NCBI RefSeq assembly: GCF_000686885.1
Contig: NZ_JMLU01000004.1
Span: 124,001 to 188,000 of the forward strand
Length of the DNA: 64,000 nucleotides
Direction of reading: 5' to 3'
DNA from: Flavobacterium sasangense DSM 21067
Lineage (GTDB): Bacteria > Bacteroidota > Bacteroidia > Flavobacteriales > Flavobacteriaceae
The stretch's first letter is position 1. The number at the start of each line of letters is the position of its first letter. Positions 17,181 to 26,956 of this stretch are shown here, piece after piece. Below the pieces are notes generated by a model that worked only from the letters and a program-made list of their open reading frames with translations, searched no databases and had not been told where the DNA came from. The position numbers and the translations under genes were made by a program.

Positions 17181-19481
17181 ATGAGTAAATTTTTTCTTTT
17201 TGTATCTTTTCTATTTTCCATTTCAATTTTCTCTCAACAAGAAGTTGAAATCGACTTTGAAAAGTTGAATTCAAAAGTTACTATTTTAATAAACAATCAC
17301 AGGAAATATCTAAAATTAAAAGAATTCGAAAAAGACACTTTTCTTCTTAAGGCAGCTGAAGACCATAGTTTGTATTTACAAAAATTAGGCTTTTTATCTC
17401 ACGAACAGAAAGATGCAAAAAAGAAGAACCCAAGTGACCGAGTAATCTTTTATGGTGGTAAAAAATTTAGTGGAATTGGAGAAAACATCTTATTCACTTC
17501 TATTAAACGAGAAAAATATAGTAATAAAGACTTAGATAAATTAGCACAAACTATTTTCAACCAATGGAAAAATTCACCACCACATTACAAAAACATAATT
17601 AATAAAGATTTTGATGCAGCGGATTTAGGTTTTTTCATCGATACTAAAAGAAAAAGAATCTATGCCACTCAGGTTTTTGGAATAAAAGGAATTGAAATCC
17701 CAAATCAATTATCTGAAAATGCATTTGGAGTTGAAGAAAAGAATAAAAAATGTAGACCGATTGATTTTGGAACAAAATTACATATTGGAAATAGTATTGA
17801 AATAGAGGGCGAAAATGTCATTCTTTATTATCATGATAAACAGAAATTTGAATTGATGTTTTCTGAACCGAAAGATGGAATTGCAATTGATTTTGTTGAA
17901 AAAGAACAAATGAGCTGCAGCAAACCAAACACTTTTGACGTTTCTCCAATTTATGATGGAGTTATGTCAGAACCTATTTACAGAGAAGAATTATTAAAAA
18001 ACAACACCGCTCAAAACGAATACAAGTTAATCACTAAAGTTGGAAAAGTTCCCAATCATCTTATCGGAAAAGAAATTGTCGCTAATGTAATTTTGATTTT
18101 TGATAATTGTGCTTGCGAATATGTTGTGCCTTTAAAAATTAAATCAAAAACTATTGATTTATTTCCTTTAGAACCAATCATTGAAGTAACAAATGATGCA
18201 AGTTTGAGCAACAAAGGCATTTTGTTCACCGATGAAATTTTATTTGAATTTGATAAAAATAAAATCAAATCAAAAAATGAATTTTACTTTAAAAGTTATA
18301 ACAAAGTACATTCAACTCAAATTTACAGTTACAGTTCCATCGAAGGAAATGAAATTTCGAACAAAAAATTACATAACGATAGAGCAATTGCTATTGAAAA
18401 ATTCGCAAGAGATTCTTTGAATATAAAAATGAAACCTTCTTTAGTTATTGCCGAAGAAAATTGGGAAAAATGCTACATTCAATTAGCTATGGAAAACATG
18501 GAATATTTAGCAAGTAAACCCAAAAATGAAATTAGAGAGTACATAAATCTAAAAAATAAAGATTTTGAAACGTATCTAAATGACCAAAGAGTTTCTAAAT
18601 TAGTTGTTAATTATTATGGAGAAATCAATAAAGATTCATTGTCAAATGAAGATTATTTAAACTCTTTATATGACTTAAATCTAAGAACTGCTATTTATGA
18701 TAAGGATTATAAAAAGGCGAATTTGGCGCTTTCAAAATTGTATACTTTAGAATATAGTTCGAGTATTTTTGATGAAATGGTTTTTAATGAAATTCAAACA
18801 AATCCTAAATTAGTTCAAAATGCTACTGCTGTAATCTGTAAAAATTTTGAAAATAACTACTTTAAAACGACACAATTTCTTAAAATTTGGTTAGAAAAAT
18901 TTGATTCCCTACCAAAAAATGCACAATTAAATTTACTAATTCTTTATTGCAGAATCAATAGTGAATTACTTGAAAAATGGGATGTTAATATTTCTAAATT
19001 AACCAATGTTAGTAAGCCAGCGTCAATAGAAAACAAGTTCATAACGTTTAAAGAAAATAAAAAACTCCAATCCAATTTCGATTACATTTTACTTTATTAT
19101 AGCAATCATATTAATGATTACAAGAACATCAATCGTTATTTCGATAGAGTTTACATGAGTTTTAAATCGAACATAAAAACGAAAGAAGATAGAATTAATT
19201 TGGCTTTGTTTGTCAATCATTGGAGCGTTTATAGTTATAGTATTGCTTTACTCAAAGCCGAAATGAATAAGCCTACATTTTCAAAAGAAGAAGCATTATT
19301 ATTAGCACAAACTGTTACTCTTTTCTTTGATGAAAACGATGTAAAAACGAATCAACAAATTTTAAACAAAGTCTATCAATTGAATAAAAAAGAATGGTGC
19401 GAATGGCAAAAAGAAAACTTCAATCTTTTAAGAAACGAACAAATTAAATCAGATTTCTGTAAAAAATGCAATAATCTTTAG
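17181..19481 (+). CDS. secreted CAP (SCP) domain protein fused to an OmpA-like region
   Basis: 766 residues from the ATG at 17181, which opens a good signal peptide (1-18, ending FSQ). Codons upstream to 17106 cover the intergenic palindrome and are not signal-like. Residues ~25-170 form a CAP domain: DHSLYLQKLGFLSHEQKD, GENILFTS, WKNSPPHYKNI and YATQVFG. Residues ~350-435 look like a degenerate OmpA C-terminal domain: EILFEFDKNKIK, YSYSSIEGNEISNKKL and HNDRAIAIEKFA. The last ~330 residues are alpha-helical and unassigned. Probably periplasmic or surface-exposed and peptidoglycan-associated; function unknown. The next gene is a shorter CAP paralog. Confidence 0.75.
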   Translation: MSKFFLFVSFLFSISIFSQQEVEIDFEKLNSKVTILINNHRKYLKLKEFEKDTFLLKAAEDHSLYLQKLGFLSHEQKDAKKKNPSDRVIFYGGKKFSGIGENILFTSIKREKYSNKDLDKLAQTIFNQWKNSPPHYKNIINKDFDAADLGFFIDTKRKRIYATQVFGIKGIEIPNQLSENAFGVEEKNKKCRPIDFGTKLHIGNSIEIEGENVILYYHDKQKFELMFSEPKDGIAIDFVEKEQMSCSKPNTFDVSPIYDGVMSEPIYREELLKNNTAQNEYKLITKVGKVPNHLIGKEIVANVILIFDNCACEYVVPLKIKSKTIDLFPLEPIIEVTNDASLSNKGILFTDEILFEFDKNKIKSKNEFYFKSYNKVHSTQIYSYSSIEGNEISNKKLHNDRAIAIEKFARDSLNIKMKPSLVIAEENWEKCYIQLAMENMEYLASKPKNEIREYINLKNKDFETYLNDQRVSKLVVNYYGEINKDSLSNEDYLNSLYDLNLRTAIYDKDYKKANLALSKLYTLEYSSSIFDEMVFNEIQTNPKLVQNATAVICKNFENNYFKTTQFLKIWLEKFDSLPKNAQLNLLILYCRINSELLEKWDVNISKLTNVSKPASIENKFITFKENKKLQSNFDYILLYYSNHINDYKNINRYFDRVYMSFKSNIKTKEDRINLALFVNHWSVYSYSIALLKAEMNKPTFSKEEALLLAQTVTLFFDENDVKTNQQILNKVYQLNKKEWCEWQKENFNLLRNEQIKSDFCKKCNNL

Positions 19482-19517
19482 TTAAAAAGAGTTATCATAG
19501 AAAAATCTCCAACTAAC

Positions 19518-20027
19518 ATGAAAACCCAAATCACCCTATTCCTACTCCTACTTTCTTCTTTAAGTTTCAGTCAAAATCAAAACAAAATTGATTTAGAAAA
19601 ACTGAAAACAAAAGTATATCAATTAGTAAACGAAGAACGCTCTAATAACGACAGAAAAGTTCTTGGTTTGGATGCTTATTTGAAAAAAGCAGCGGATGAC
19701 CATGCTAAATACATTGCAAAAGCTCAAACCTTATCGCACGAACAGACTGATGCTAAAAAGCAAAGTCCAAAAGAACGCGTGTATTTTTATGGCGGAAATT
19801 CGTTTGTTCTGGTTGGTGAAAACTTATTATTTACAGGAATTAAAGACCAAATTTACTCTGAAGCCGACTTAGATGCTTTAGCCTTAAAAATGTTCAATCT
19901 GTGGAAGAAATCACCCAATCATTTGAAAAATATTTTAGATCATCAATACTTTTATACTGAAATCAGTTTTAGCATCGATTGGGAAAACAAGAAAATTTAT
20001 GCAGTACAATTGTTTGGAGCAAAATAA
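19518..20027 (+). CDS. secreted CAP (SCP) domain protein, short paralog
   Basis: 169 residues with signal peptide (1-18, LSFSQ) and a single CAP domain. It follows the first 170 residues of the upstream gene nearly block for block: DHAKYIAKAQTLSHEQTDAK, YFYGGNSFVLVGENLLFTG, WKKSPNHLKNI and YAVQLFG. The pair is a tandem duplication with loss (or gain) of the OmpA-like and helical parts. In bacteria CAP domains are mostly uncharacterised secreted proteins; the animal-type catalytic claims do not transfer. Terminator at 20029 closes the unit. Confidence 0.85.
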   Translation: MKTQITLFLLLLSSLSFSQNQNKIDLEKLKTKVYQLVNEERSNNDRKVLGLDAYLKKAADDHAKYIAKAQTLSHEQTDAKKQSPKERVYFYGGNSFVLVGENLLFTGIKDQIYSEADLDALALKMFNLWKKSPNHLKNILDHQYFYTEISFSIDWENKKIYAVQLFGAK

Positions 20028-20028
20028 A

Positions 20029-20060
20029 AAACCTGATAGCTTATAAACTATCAGGTTTCT
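20029..20060 (+). terminator. intrinsic terminator after the CAP gene pair
   Basis: AAACCTGATAG (20029-20039) pairs with CTATCAGGTTT (20048-20058), 8-nt loop, preceded by A-run and followed by CTATTT. Confidence 0.75.
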
Positions 20061-20065
20061 ATTTC

Positions 20066-20096
20066 ACTGAACACTACTCACTGAGCACTGAACACT
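20066..20096. repeat. two direct copies of ACTGAACACT
   Basis: Exact copies at 20066-20075 and 20087-20096 with the related ACTCACTGAG between them. The same 10-mer occurs as an inverted pair at 51097-51133. Confidence 0.7.
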
Positions 20097-20099
20097 TTT

Positions 20100-21572
20100 T
20101 TATCTCGAATAATTCGGAGCTTCTTTCGTAATCGTTACATTGTGTGGGTGACTTTCGCCAATACCACTTGCTGTAATTCTAATGAAACGGCTGTTTTCTT
20201 GTAATGTAGCAATGTCTTTTGCACCACAATATCCCATTCCAGCTCTTAAACCACCTATGAATTGTTGCATGCTTTCGTTCAATTCTCCTTTATATGGTAC
20301 ACGACCTACGATTCCTTCTGGAACTAATTTCTTAACATCGTCTTCTACATCTTGGAAATAACGGTCTTTTGAACCTTCTTGCATCGCCTCCACAGAACCC
20401 ATTCCACGGTAAGATTTGAATTTTCTTCCTTCAAAAATAATAGTTTCTCCTGGAGATTCTTTTGTTCCTGCTAATAACGAACCTAACATCACACAATCAG
20501 CACCCGCAGCAATTGCTTTTGGAATGTCTCCCGTGTAACGAATTCCCCCATCAGCAATAACGGGAACTCCAGTTCCTTTTAAAGCCGCAGCTACTTCCAA
20601 AACTGCTGAAAATTGTGGAAATCCAACTCCAGCCACAACTCGCGTTGTACAAATCGAACCTGGACCAATTCCAACTTTCACCGCATCAGCTCCATTTTGA
20701 GCTAAGTATAAAGCTGCTTCTGGAGTTGCAATGTTCCCTACAACTACATCTAATTCAGGAAATTTTGCTTTTACTGCTTTTAATACATCCACAACACCTT
20801 TTGTATGTCCGTGAGCCGTATCAATGATTACAGCATCAACTCCAGCGTTTACTAATGCTGTTGCTCTTTCAACGGCATCTGCTGTAACTCCTAAAGCTGC
20901 AGCAACACGCAAACGACCGAATTTATCTTTATTGGCAATTGGTTTTTGTGTTAATTTGGTAATATCTCTAAACGTAATTAAACCAACTAATTTATTATTG
21001 TTGTCAACTACTGGTAATTTTTCAATTTTGTTCTCTTGTAAAATTCCTTCTGCTTCTTGCAAAGTGGTTCCTTGAGCAGCTGTTACTAATTTTTCAGAAG
21101 TCATTACTTCTAAAATCGAACGTGAATTTACTTTTTCGAAACGTAAATCTCTATTCGTTACAATTCCTTTTAAAATTCCGTTTTCATCAACTACTGGAAT
21201 TCCGCCAATGCTAAATTCTTTCATCGCCATTTTAGCATCTCCAACAGTTGCAGTTAAAGGCAACGTTACTGGATCGATAATCATACCGCTTTCTGCACGT
21301 TTAACTTTCTTTACTTTAGCTGCTTGTTGCTCAATCGTCATGTTCTTGTGTAACACGCCAATTCCACCTTCTTGTGCCATAGCAATTGCCATAGAACTTT
21401 CGGTAACCGTATCCATTGCTGCGGAAACGATAGGAACATTCAACGTAATATTTCTCGAAAACTTCGATTGAATACTAACTTCGCGTGGTAAAATTTCTGA
21501 ATAATTTGGAATAAGCAAAACATCGTCGTAAGTAAGACCTTCGCCAACGATTTTAGTTGTGTGTGCTTTCAT
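20100..21572 (-). CDS. guaB: inosine-5'-monophosphate dehydrogenase
   Basis: 490 residues, full length. The TIM-barrel part begins [12 protein letters not shown], with two CBS domains inserted at ~95-210 ([32 protein letters not shown]). The active-site loop is [17 protein letters not shown], containing the catalytic cysteine, followed by [15 protein letters not shown] and [12 protein letters not shown]. It oxidises IMP to XMP with NAD+, the first committed step to GMP. Divergent from the P-type ATPase gene. Confidence 0.97.
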   Translation of the reverse strand: MKAHTTKIVGEGLTYDDVLLIPNYSEILPREVSIQSKFSRNITLNVPIVSAAMDTVTESSMAIAMAQEGGIGVLHKNMTIEQQAAKVKKVKRAESGMIIDPVTLPLTATVGDAKMAMKEFSIGGIPVVDENGILKGIVTNRDLRFEKVNSRSILEVMTSEKLVTAAQGTTLQEAEGILQENKIEKLPVVDNNNKLVGLITFRDITKLTQKPIANKDKFGRLRVAAALGVTADAVERATALVNAGVDAVIIDTAHGHTKGVVDVLKAVKAKFPELDVVVGNIATPEAALYLAQNGADAVKVGIGPGSICTTRVVAGVGFPQFSAVLEVAAALKGTGVPVIADGGIRYTGDIPKAIAAGADCVMLGSLLAGTKESPGETIIFEGRKFKSYRGMGSVEAMQEGSKDRYFQDVEDDVKKLVPEGIVGRVPYKGELNESMQQFIGGLRAGMGYCGAKDIATLQENSRFIRITASGIGESHPHNVTITKEAPNYSR

Positions 21573-21604
21573 GGTGCAATTTGTAGTTGTTGTTAAATTG
21601 CGTG

Positions 21605-21612
21605 CAAATATA
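21605..21612 (-). promoter_or_regulatory. -7 element of guaB
   Basis: Minus-strand TATATTTG followed by GCACGCA, 32 nt before the guaB ATG. No -33 element at the usual distance. Confidence 0.45.
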
Positions 21613-21685
21613 GTAAAACTTAGCCAAATAATCTATTTCTTTTAAGAATAAATTATGTAACTTGCATATTAATTTTTCATTCCCA

Positions 21686-24187
21686 ATGAGCGATTCTAAA
21701 AAAATAAGTACAGGCCTAAACGATTTAGAAGTAGTAGAATCCGCAAAAAAATTCGGAACCAACTCCGTTGAACATCAGAAAAAAAACCATTTTCTGAATT
21801 CCATTTTAGATATCGTAAAAGAACCCATGTTTCTTTTATTACTAACTGCTACCAGTATCTATTTCATAACGGGAGATTATGGTGATGGTATTTTTATGGC
21901 TTTTGCAATTGTATTTGTAATGGCGATTTCGGTTTTTCAAGAATCTAGAAGTCGTAATGCGATTGAAGCCTTAAAAAAACTAACCCAACCGAAATGTAAA
22001 GTCATTAGAAACAGTCAATTAATCGAAATTCCAACCGAGGAAATTGTAATTGGTGATTGTGTTCAATTAGAAGAAGGCGCCTTCATTCCTGCTGACGGAA
22101 TCATTCTCTCTTCCAACGATTTTTCGGTGAACGAATCAATTTTAACTGGTGAATCTTTATCAATTTTCAAATCCAATGAATCCGAAGACAAACAAGTTTT
22201 TCAAGGCACAATTGTAGCTTCTGGACTTGCTATTTGCGAAGTAACGGCTATTGGAGATAAAACGCAATTAGGGAAAATTGGTTCGAGTTTGAATGCGATT
22301 GAAGAAGAAAAAACGCCTTTGCAAATTCAAATAGGGAATTTCGTTACTAAAATGTCAATTATAGGTTTGGTCATATTTGCTATTGTTTGGGCGATTAATT
22401 ACTACAACTCTGGATTAGTTTTAGATAGTTTATTAAAAGCGTTAACCTTAGCAATGAGCGTTATCCCAGAGGAAATTCCAGTCGCTTTCACTACGTTTAT
22501 GGCATTAGGAGCTTGGCGTTTGATGAAAATGGGAATCATTACCAAGCAAACCAAAACAGTAGAAACCTTAGGAAGCGCCACCGTAATTTGCACCGACAAA
22601 ACCGGAACAATTACCGAAAATCGAATGAGTTTAGCCGAATTGTATCTTTTTAATTCCAATTCAATAGTAGCAACTACACAAAAACTAAATCCTGAAGCCG
22701 AAGAAATCATAAATTATGCCATGTGGTCGAGTGAACCAATTCCGTTTGATGCGATGGAAATTGCGATACATGAAGCGTATTCTAATTTTGAAAGCGAAGA
22801 CGAACGACCTCATTTTAAAATGGTTCACGAATATCCGTTAAGTGGAAAACCACCAATGATGACACACATTTTCGAAAACGAATCGGGTAAAAAAATCATT
22901 GCAGCGAAAGGCGCTCCTGAAGCTTTAATCGCTGTTAGTCATTTAACTGAAACTGAAAAAAATCAGATTTTTGAGGCGATGAAAACCATGATGCAAAAAG
23001 GATTCCGAGTTTTAGGCGTGGGTGTTTCTGACTTTGAAGGAACGGATTATCCAGCAGCCCAACAAGAATTAAAGTTTCATTTTAAAGGATTGGTAGCGTT
23101 TTATGATCCACCAAAACATAACATTCAAGCGGTTTTCGAAACGTTTTACAAAGCTGGAATTCAAGTAAAAATTGTAACAGGCGATAATGCTGAAACTACT
23201 TCTACCATCGCAAAACAAGTCGGGTTTAAAAATGCTGATAAAGTATTGAATGGCGACGAATTAATGGCAATGGATGAAGCGACTTTGAAGGAAAAAGTAA
23301 TGGAAACTGCGATTTTCACTAGAATGTTTCCAGAAGCTAAACTAAGAATCATCAAAGCTTTAAAAGCTAACAATCAAATCGTAGCCATGACAGGCGATGG
23401 CGTAAATGACGGACCTGCTTTAAAATCAGCACACATCGGAATTGCGATGGGTAAAAAAGGTACCGAAATTGCCAAACAAGCTGCCAACTTAATTCTTGTA
23501 GACGATAATTTCGAGCGAATGACGGATGCTATTGCTATGGGAAGAAAAATTTACCTCAACCTTAAAAAAGCGATTCAATACATCATTTCTATTCATATTC
23601 CGATTATATTAATTGTGTTTATTCCGTTGGCTTTGGGTTGGATGTATCCAAATATTTTTTCTCCAGTTCACATTATTTTCTTGGAAATTATTATGGGCCC
23701 AACTTGCTCCATCATATACGAAAACGAACCGATGGAAGACAATCTGATGCTACAAAAACCAAGACCGCTAACAACGACTTTCTTTAACTTAAAAGAAGTA
23801 TTGATAAGCATCATTCAAGGATTAGTCATTACATTAGGATTACTGTACATTTATCAATACGCTATTGGAGAAAACATGTCCGAAAACGGCACTAGAACCT
23901 TAATTTTCCTAACATTAATTACTTCCAATATTGTATTAACCTTAGCGAATCGTTCGTTTTATTATTCTATTTTCAAAACGATTCAGTACAAAAATAATTT
24001 GGTAGGATTAATCATTGGAGTAACCATTTTACTGACAGTATTAATATTGTTTATCCCTGCATTTTCCAACTTCTTCTTGTTTGAAATGGTAAGTGGTTCC
24101 CAAATAGGATTATGCGTTTTAGTGGGAAGTATTTCAGTACTTTGGATAGAAATTTATAAAGCCTTTAAACGAAGAAAATCGAATTAA
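21686..24187 (+). CDS. cation-translocating P-type ATPase (P2-like)
   Basis: 833 residues from the ATG at 21686; the short upstream extension to 21662 is unlikely. P-type landmarks: actuator LTGES, membrane helix 4 with SVIPEEIPVAF, phosphorylation site CDKTGTITE, nucleotide-domain KGAPEAL, VTGDNAET, and hinge MTGDGVNDGPALKSAHIGIAMG. The N-terminal cation-ATPase domain (LNDLEVVESAKKFGTNSV) and PEEIPV place it with Ca2+/Mn2+-type P2 pumps and not heavy-metal P1B pumps, since no CPC motif is present. Ion specificity cannot be fixed. Its stop overlaps the convergent HMG-CoA lyase gene by 4 bases. Confidence 0.9.
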   Translation: MSDSKKISTGLNDLEVVESAKKFGTNSVEHQKKNHFLNSILDIVKEPMFLLLLTATSIYFITGDYGDGIFMAFAIVFVMAISVFQESRSRNAIEALKKLTQPKCKVIRNSQLIEIPTEEIVIGDCVQLEEGAFIPADGIILSSNDFSVNESILTGESLSIFKSNESEDKQVFQGTIVASGLAICEVTAIGDKTQLGKIGSSLNAIEEEKTPLQIQIGNFVTKMSIIGLVIFAIVWAINYYNSGLVLDSLLKALTLAMSVIPEEIPVAFTTFMALGAWRLMKMGIITKQTKTVETLGSATVICTDKTGTITENRMSLAELYLFNSNSIVATTQKLNPEAEEIINYAMWSSEPIPFDAMEIAIHEAYSNFESEDERPHFKMVHEYPLSGKPPMMTHIFENESGKKIIAAKGAPEALIAVSHLTETEKNQIFEAMKTMMQKGFRVLGVGVSDFEGTDYPAAQQELKFHFKGLVAFYDPPKHNIQAVFETFYKAGIQVKIVTGDNAETTSTIAKQVGFKNADKVLNGDELMAMDEATLKEKVMETAIFTRMFPEAKLRIIKALKANNQIVAMTGDGVNDGPALKSAHIGIAMGKKGTEIAKQAANLILVDDNFERMTDAIAMGRKIYLNLKKAIQYIISIHIPIILIVFIPLALGWMYPNIFSPVHIIFLEIIMGPTCSIIYENEPMEDNLMLQKPRPLTTTFFNLKEVLISIIQGLVITLGLLYIYQYAIGENMSENGTRTLIFLTLITSNIVLTLANRSFYYSIFKTIQYKNNLVGLIIGVTILLTVLILFIPAFSNFFLFEMVSGSQIGLCVLVGSISVLWIEIYKAFKRRKSN

Positions 24188-25047
24188 TGAAATTCACCAA
24201 ATAGTTTAGTCGCTTCATTATAAGCACTTTCAAAACTCATTGGACTCGTATTCGTATTTTCTCTTTTTGTAGTGAAGTACGACAACAATTTTTCCGTAGG
24301 CATGTTTCCTGTTAAATCGTCTTTTGCCATTGGACAACCACCAAAACCTTGAATCGCGCCATCATAACGACGACAACCTGCATTATAAGCTGCATCAATT
24401 TTTTCAAACCATTTGTCTGGCGTAGTGTGAAGATGGGCGCCAAATTCGATGTTTGGATATTTCGGAATCAAATTAGAAAACAAATAATCAATTACTTCTG
24501 GAGTGGAACTTCCAACGGTATCGGAAAGCGATAGAATTTTAACACCCATATTCGCTAATTTTTCGGTCCATTCGCCCACAATTTCAACATTCCATGGATC
24601 TCCATACGGATTTCCAAAACCCATTGAAATGTAGGTCACGACTTCTTTATTCGATTTATCAGCGATTTCTAAAATTTCTTGTAAAGTAACCAAACTTTCA
24701 GCGATAGTTTTGTGCGTATTTCGCATTTGAAAATTCTCCGAAATCGAAAAAGGAAAACCTAAATATTGAATTTCCTTATGAACCGAAGCATTTTGAGCGC
24801 CTTGTGTATTGGCGATAATGGCTAATAATTTACTGTTGGAAGCAGACAAATCCAATTGAGCCAAAACCTCAACAGTATCTTGCATTTGCGGAATCGCTTT
24901 TGGCGAAACAAAACTTCCAAAATCAATAGTATCAAAGCCTACACGCAATAATGATTGGATGTATTTTACCTTTTTTTCGGTAGGAATAAACGGCTTAATG
25001 CCTTGCATGGCATCGCGCGGACACTCGATAATTTTGATTTCGTTCAT
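24184..25047 (-). CDS. mvaB: hydroxymethylglutaryl-CoA lyase
   Basis: 287 residues. The DRE-TIM barrel shows IIECPRDAMQG (7-17), the metal-binding HLH in FGAHLHTTP, and the signature DGAIQGFGGCPMAKDDLTG with the catalytic cysteine loop. The enzyme cleaves HMG-CoA to acetyl-CoA and acetoacetate in leucine breakdown. It lies 19 bases downstream of pyrD on the same strand, with no clear functional link. The Arg of PRD that contacts substrate is present. Confidence 0.92.
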   Translation of the reverse strand: MNEIKIIECPRDAMQGIKPFIPTEKKVKYIQSLLRVGFDTIDFGSFVSPKAIPQMQDTVEVLAQLDLSASNSKLLAIIANTQGAQNASVHKEIQYLGFPFSISENFQMRNTHKTIAESLVTLQEILEIADKSNKEVVTYISMGFGNPYGDPWNVEIVGEWTEKLANMGVKILSLSDTVGSSTPEVIDYLFSNLIPKYPNIEFGAHLHTTPDKWFEKIDAAYNAGCRRYDGAIQGFGGCPMAKDDLTGNMPTEKLLSYFTTKRENTNTSPMSFESAYNEATKLFGEFH

Positions 25048-25066
25048 AGCTTCAAAGATAGAAATT

Positions 25067-26086
25067 TTAGCTGTTTTCCAAAATCTTTTTGTTGATTGCT
25101 TTCACTAAAGCTGGTCCTTCGTAAATAAATCCAGTGTACAATTGCACCAAACTAGCACCAGCATTTAATTTTTCAATCGCATCTTCTGCGGTGTGAATTC
25201 CTCCTACTCCAATGATTGGGAACGACTTATTACTTTTTTCCGAAAGAAAACGAATCACTTCTGTAGAGCGTTTCGTTAATGGTTTTCCAGACAAACCGCC
25301 CATTTCTGATTTGTTTTCTGATTGCAAACCTTCGCGAGAAATCGTCGTATTGGTAGCAATTACACCTGCAATTTTAGTTTCGTTTACGATATCAATGATG
25401 TCTAAAAGTTGCTCATCAGTTAAATCGGGAGCAATTTTTAGTAAAATTGGTTTTTGTTTTGATTTTGCCTTATTTTGATCTTGTAGCGTTTGCAACAACT
25501 CGGTCAAAGGTTTTTTATCTTGTAATTCGCGAAGATTCGGTGTATTTGGCGAACTCACATTCACCACAAAATAATCCACATACGGAAACAAAGCTTCAAA
25601 ACAGATTTCGTAATCCTTAACCGCTTCTTCGTTTGGAGTGACTTTATTCTTCCCGATGTTTCCACCAATTAAAACGCCTTTATTCTTTTTCAAACGTTCA
25701 ACGGCTTCTTTTACACCACCATTATTGAAACCCATTCGGTTGATAATCGCATTGTCTTCTTTTAGGCGGAACAAACGTTTTTTAGGGTTCCCTTCTTGTC
25801 CGACTGGCGTTAATGTTCCAATTTCAATAAATCCGAAGCCGAAATTCGATAACTCTTGATATAACTTCGCATCTTTATCAAACCCAGCTGCTAAACCAAC
25901 TGGATTTTTGAATTTAATTCCGAAAACTTCGCGCTCTAAACGAACATCTTTTACTTCGTAAAGCGATTGAAATAAAGAAGAAAAACCAGGAATTTTATTC
26001 AGAAAACGAATGAATGAAAAGGTAAAATAATGCACTTTTTCTGGATCGAAACAGAAAAGTAACGGACGAATGAAGCTTTTATACAT
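25067..26086 (-). CDS. pyrD: dihydroorotate dehydrogenase (quinone), class 2
   Basis: 339 residues starting [19 protein letters not shown] at 26086; this N-terminal helix pair is the quinone- and membrane-binding region of class 2 enzymes, so the longer in-frame start at 26158 is rejected. Motifs: [55 protein letters not shown] with the class 2 catalytic serine, and [10 protein letters not shown]. It oxidises dihydroorotate to orotate in pyrimidine synthesis, passing electrons to menaquinone (menD is in this window). Confidence 0.96.
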   Translation of the reverse strand: MYKSFIRPLLFCFDPEKVHYFTFSFIRFLNKIPGFSSLFQSLYEVKDVRLEREVFGIKFKNPVGLAAGFDKDAKLYQELSNFGFGFIEIGTLTPVGQEGNPKKRLFRLKEDNAIINRMGFNNGGVKEAVERLKKNKGVLIGGNIGKNKVTPNEEAVKDYEICFEALFPYVDYFVVNVSSPNTPNLRELQDKKPLTELLQTLQDQNKAKSKQKPILLKIAPDLTDEQLLDIIDIVNETKIAGVIATNTTISREGLQSENKSEMGGLSGKPLTKRSTEVIRFLSEKSNKSFPIIGVGGIHTAEDAIEKLNAGASLVQLYTGFIYEGPALVKAINKKILENS

Positions 26087-26105
26087 AGTGTGTTGTGTTG
26101 TGGTA

Positions 26106-26113
26106 CAAAAGTA
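26106..26113 (-). promoter_or_regulatory. -7 element of pyrD
   Basis: Minus-strand TACTTTTG followed by TACCACAAC, 19 nt before the pyrD ATG; this position also supports the shorter pyrD start. Confidence 0.5.
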
Positions 26114-26186
26114 AGAAAATGGAATCCTAAAAAAAAGTATTGACGCATTTTGTAACAATAAAAGATTTAGTGCGTATAATTAACGA

Positions 26187-26256
26187 AGTGAAAAGTAAAA
26201 AGTGAAAAGACTAAACTTCTAATTTCTAAATTCTAACCTCTAAATTCTAATTTCAA
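26187..26256. repeat. two degenerate short tandem-repeat tracts
   Basis: 26187-26210 repeats AAAGTRAAAAGT-like units; 26215-26256 repeats TTCTAAATTCTAA/TTCTAACCTC-like units and runs up to the next ATG. Related tracts lie at 29991-30017 (opposite orientation) and 12561-12597. Confidence 0.6.
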
Positions 26257-26257
26257 A

Positions 26258-26812
26258 ATGGCTCAAACTCCTTCCAACATGTTACCATTAGGCACAATTG
26301 CTCCTGATTTCAATTTGAAAGACACCAACGCTACCGATTTTAAAACGTTAGCTGATTGCAAAGGTGAAAAAGGAACGGTGGTAATGTTCATTTGCAATCA
26401 TTGTCCATTTGTGCATCATGTGATGGAAGAAGTGCTTAAAGTGGTGAATGATTATCGCGTGCAGGGAATTGGTTTTGTGGCGATTTCGAGTAACAATGTA
26501 GTTAAATATCCGCAAGATGCACCAGAATTAATGACCGAATTTGCCTTTGAAAACGGATTTGAATTTCCATATTTATATGATGAAACACAAGGAGTAGCCA
26601 AAGCTTACGATGCGGCTTGTACGCCTGATTTTTATCTTTTCGACAACCAAAATAAGTTAGTTTACCGAGGACAATTAGACGATAGCCGACCAGCCAATGG
26701 AATTCCCTTAAGTGGTTCTGATTTACGCAGCGCTATTGATGGTGTGGTTATGAATCGATTAATTAATCCGGAACAGAAGCCGAGTATTGGGTGTAATATT
26801 AAGTGGAAGTAA
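26258..26812 (+). CDS. thioredoxin-fold redoxin (AhpC/TSA-like) protein
   Basis: 184 residues, no signal peptide. MLPLGTIAPDFNLKDT starts a peroxiredoxin-like fold. VVMFICNHCPFVHHV holds the redox pair C46-x-x-C49, and the family's cis-Pro region DAACTPDFYLFD and QLDDSRPANG follow. This CNHCPFV subgroup is common in Bacteroidota and cyanobacteria and is annotated as a thioredoxin family protein; whether it reduces peroxides or disulfides is unknown. Followed by the candidate attenuator leader. Confidence 0.85.
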   Translation: MAQTPSNMLPLGTIAPDFNLKDTNATDFKTLADCKGEKGTVVMFICNHCPFVHHVMEEVLKVVNDYRVQGIGFVAISSNNVVKYPQDAPELMTEFAFENGFEFPYLYDETQGVAKAYDAACTPDFYLFDNQNKLVYRGQLDDSRPANGIPLSGSDLRSAIDGVVMNRLINPEQKPSIGCNIKWK

Positions 26813-26835
26813 TTTTTTTATCTCATTAGTTTACT

Positions 26836-26843
26836 TAACTTTG
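26836..26843 (+). promoter_or_regulatory. -7 element before the candidate leader
   Basis: TAACTTTG followed by TACTC; transcription would begin about 20 nt before the leader frame at 26867. Confidence 0.5.
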
Positions 26844-26866
26844 TACTCAAATTAAATTCTTTCATT

Positions 26867-26956
26867 TTGAAATACCAAGTTTCAAATATCACTTTAATTT
26901 CAAATACTATTACAAAAGTAGTAGCATTTACACACAGCAAGGCCTTTATCAATTAG
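26867..26956 (+). CDS. candidate leader peptide (TTG start)
   Basis: 29 codons, starting TTG-AAA-TAC-CAA and ending in TAG one base before the terminator stem. The middle is rich in Ile, Thr, Leu and Val (residues 8-22: ITLISNTITKVVAFT). The layout is that of an amino-acid-responsive leader peptide; the TTG start and the lack of a biosynthetic operon downstream weaken the case. No relationship to a known leader is claimed. Confidence 0.35.
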   Translation: MKYQVSNITLISNTITKVVAFTHSKAFIN

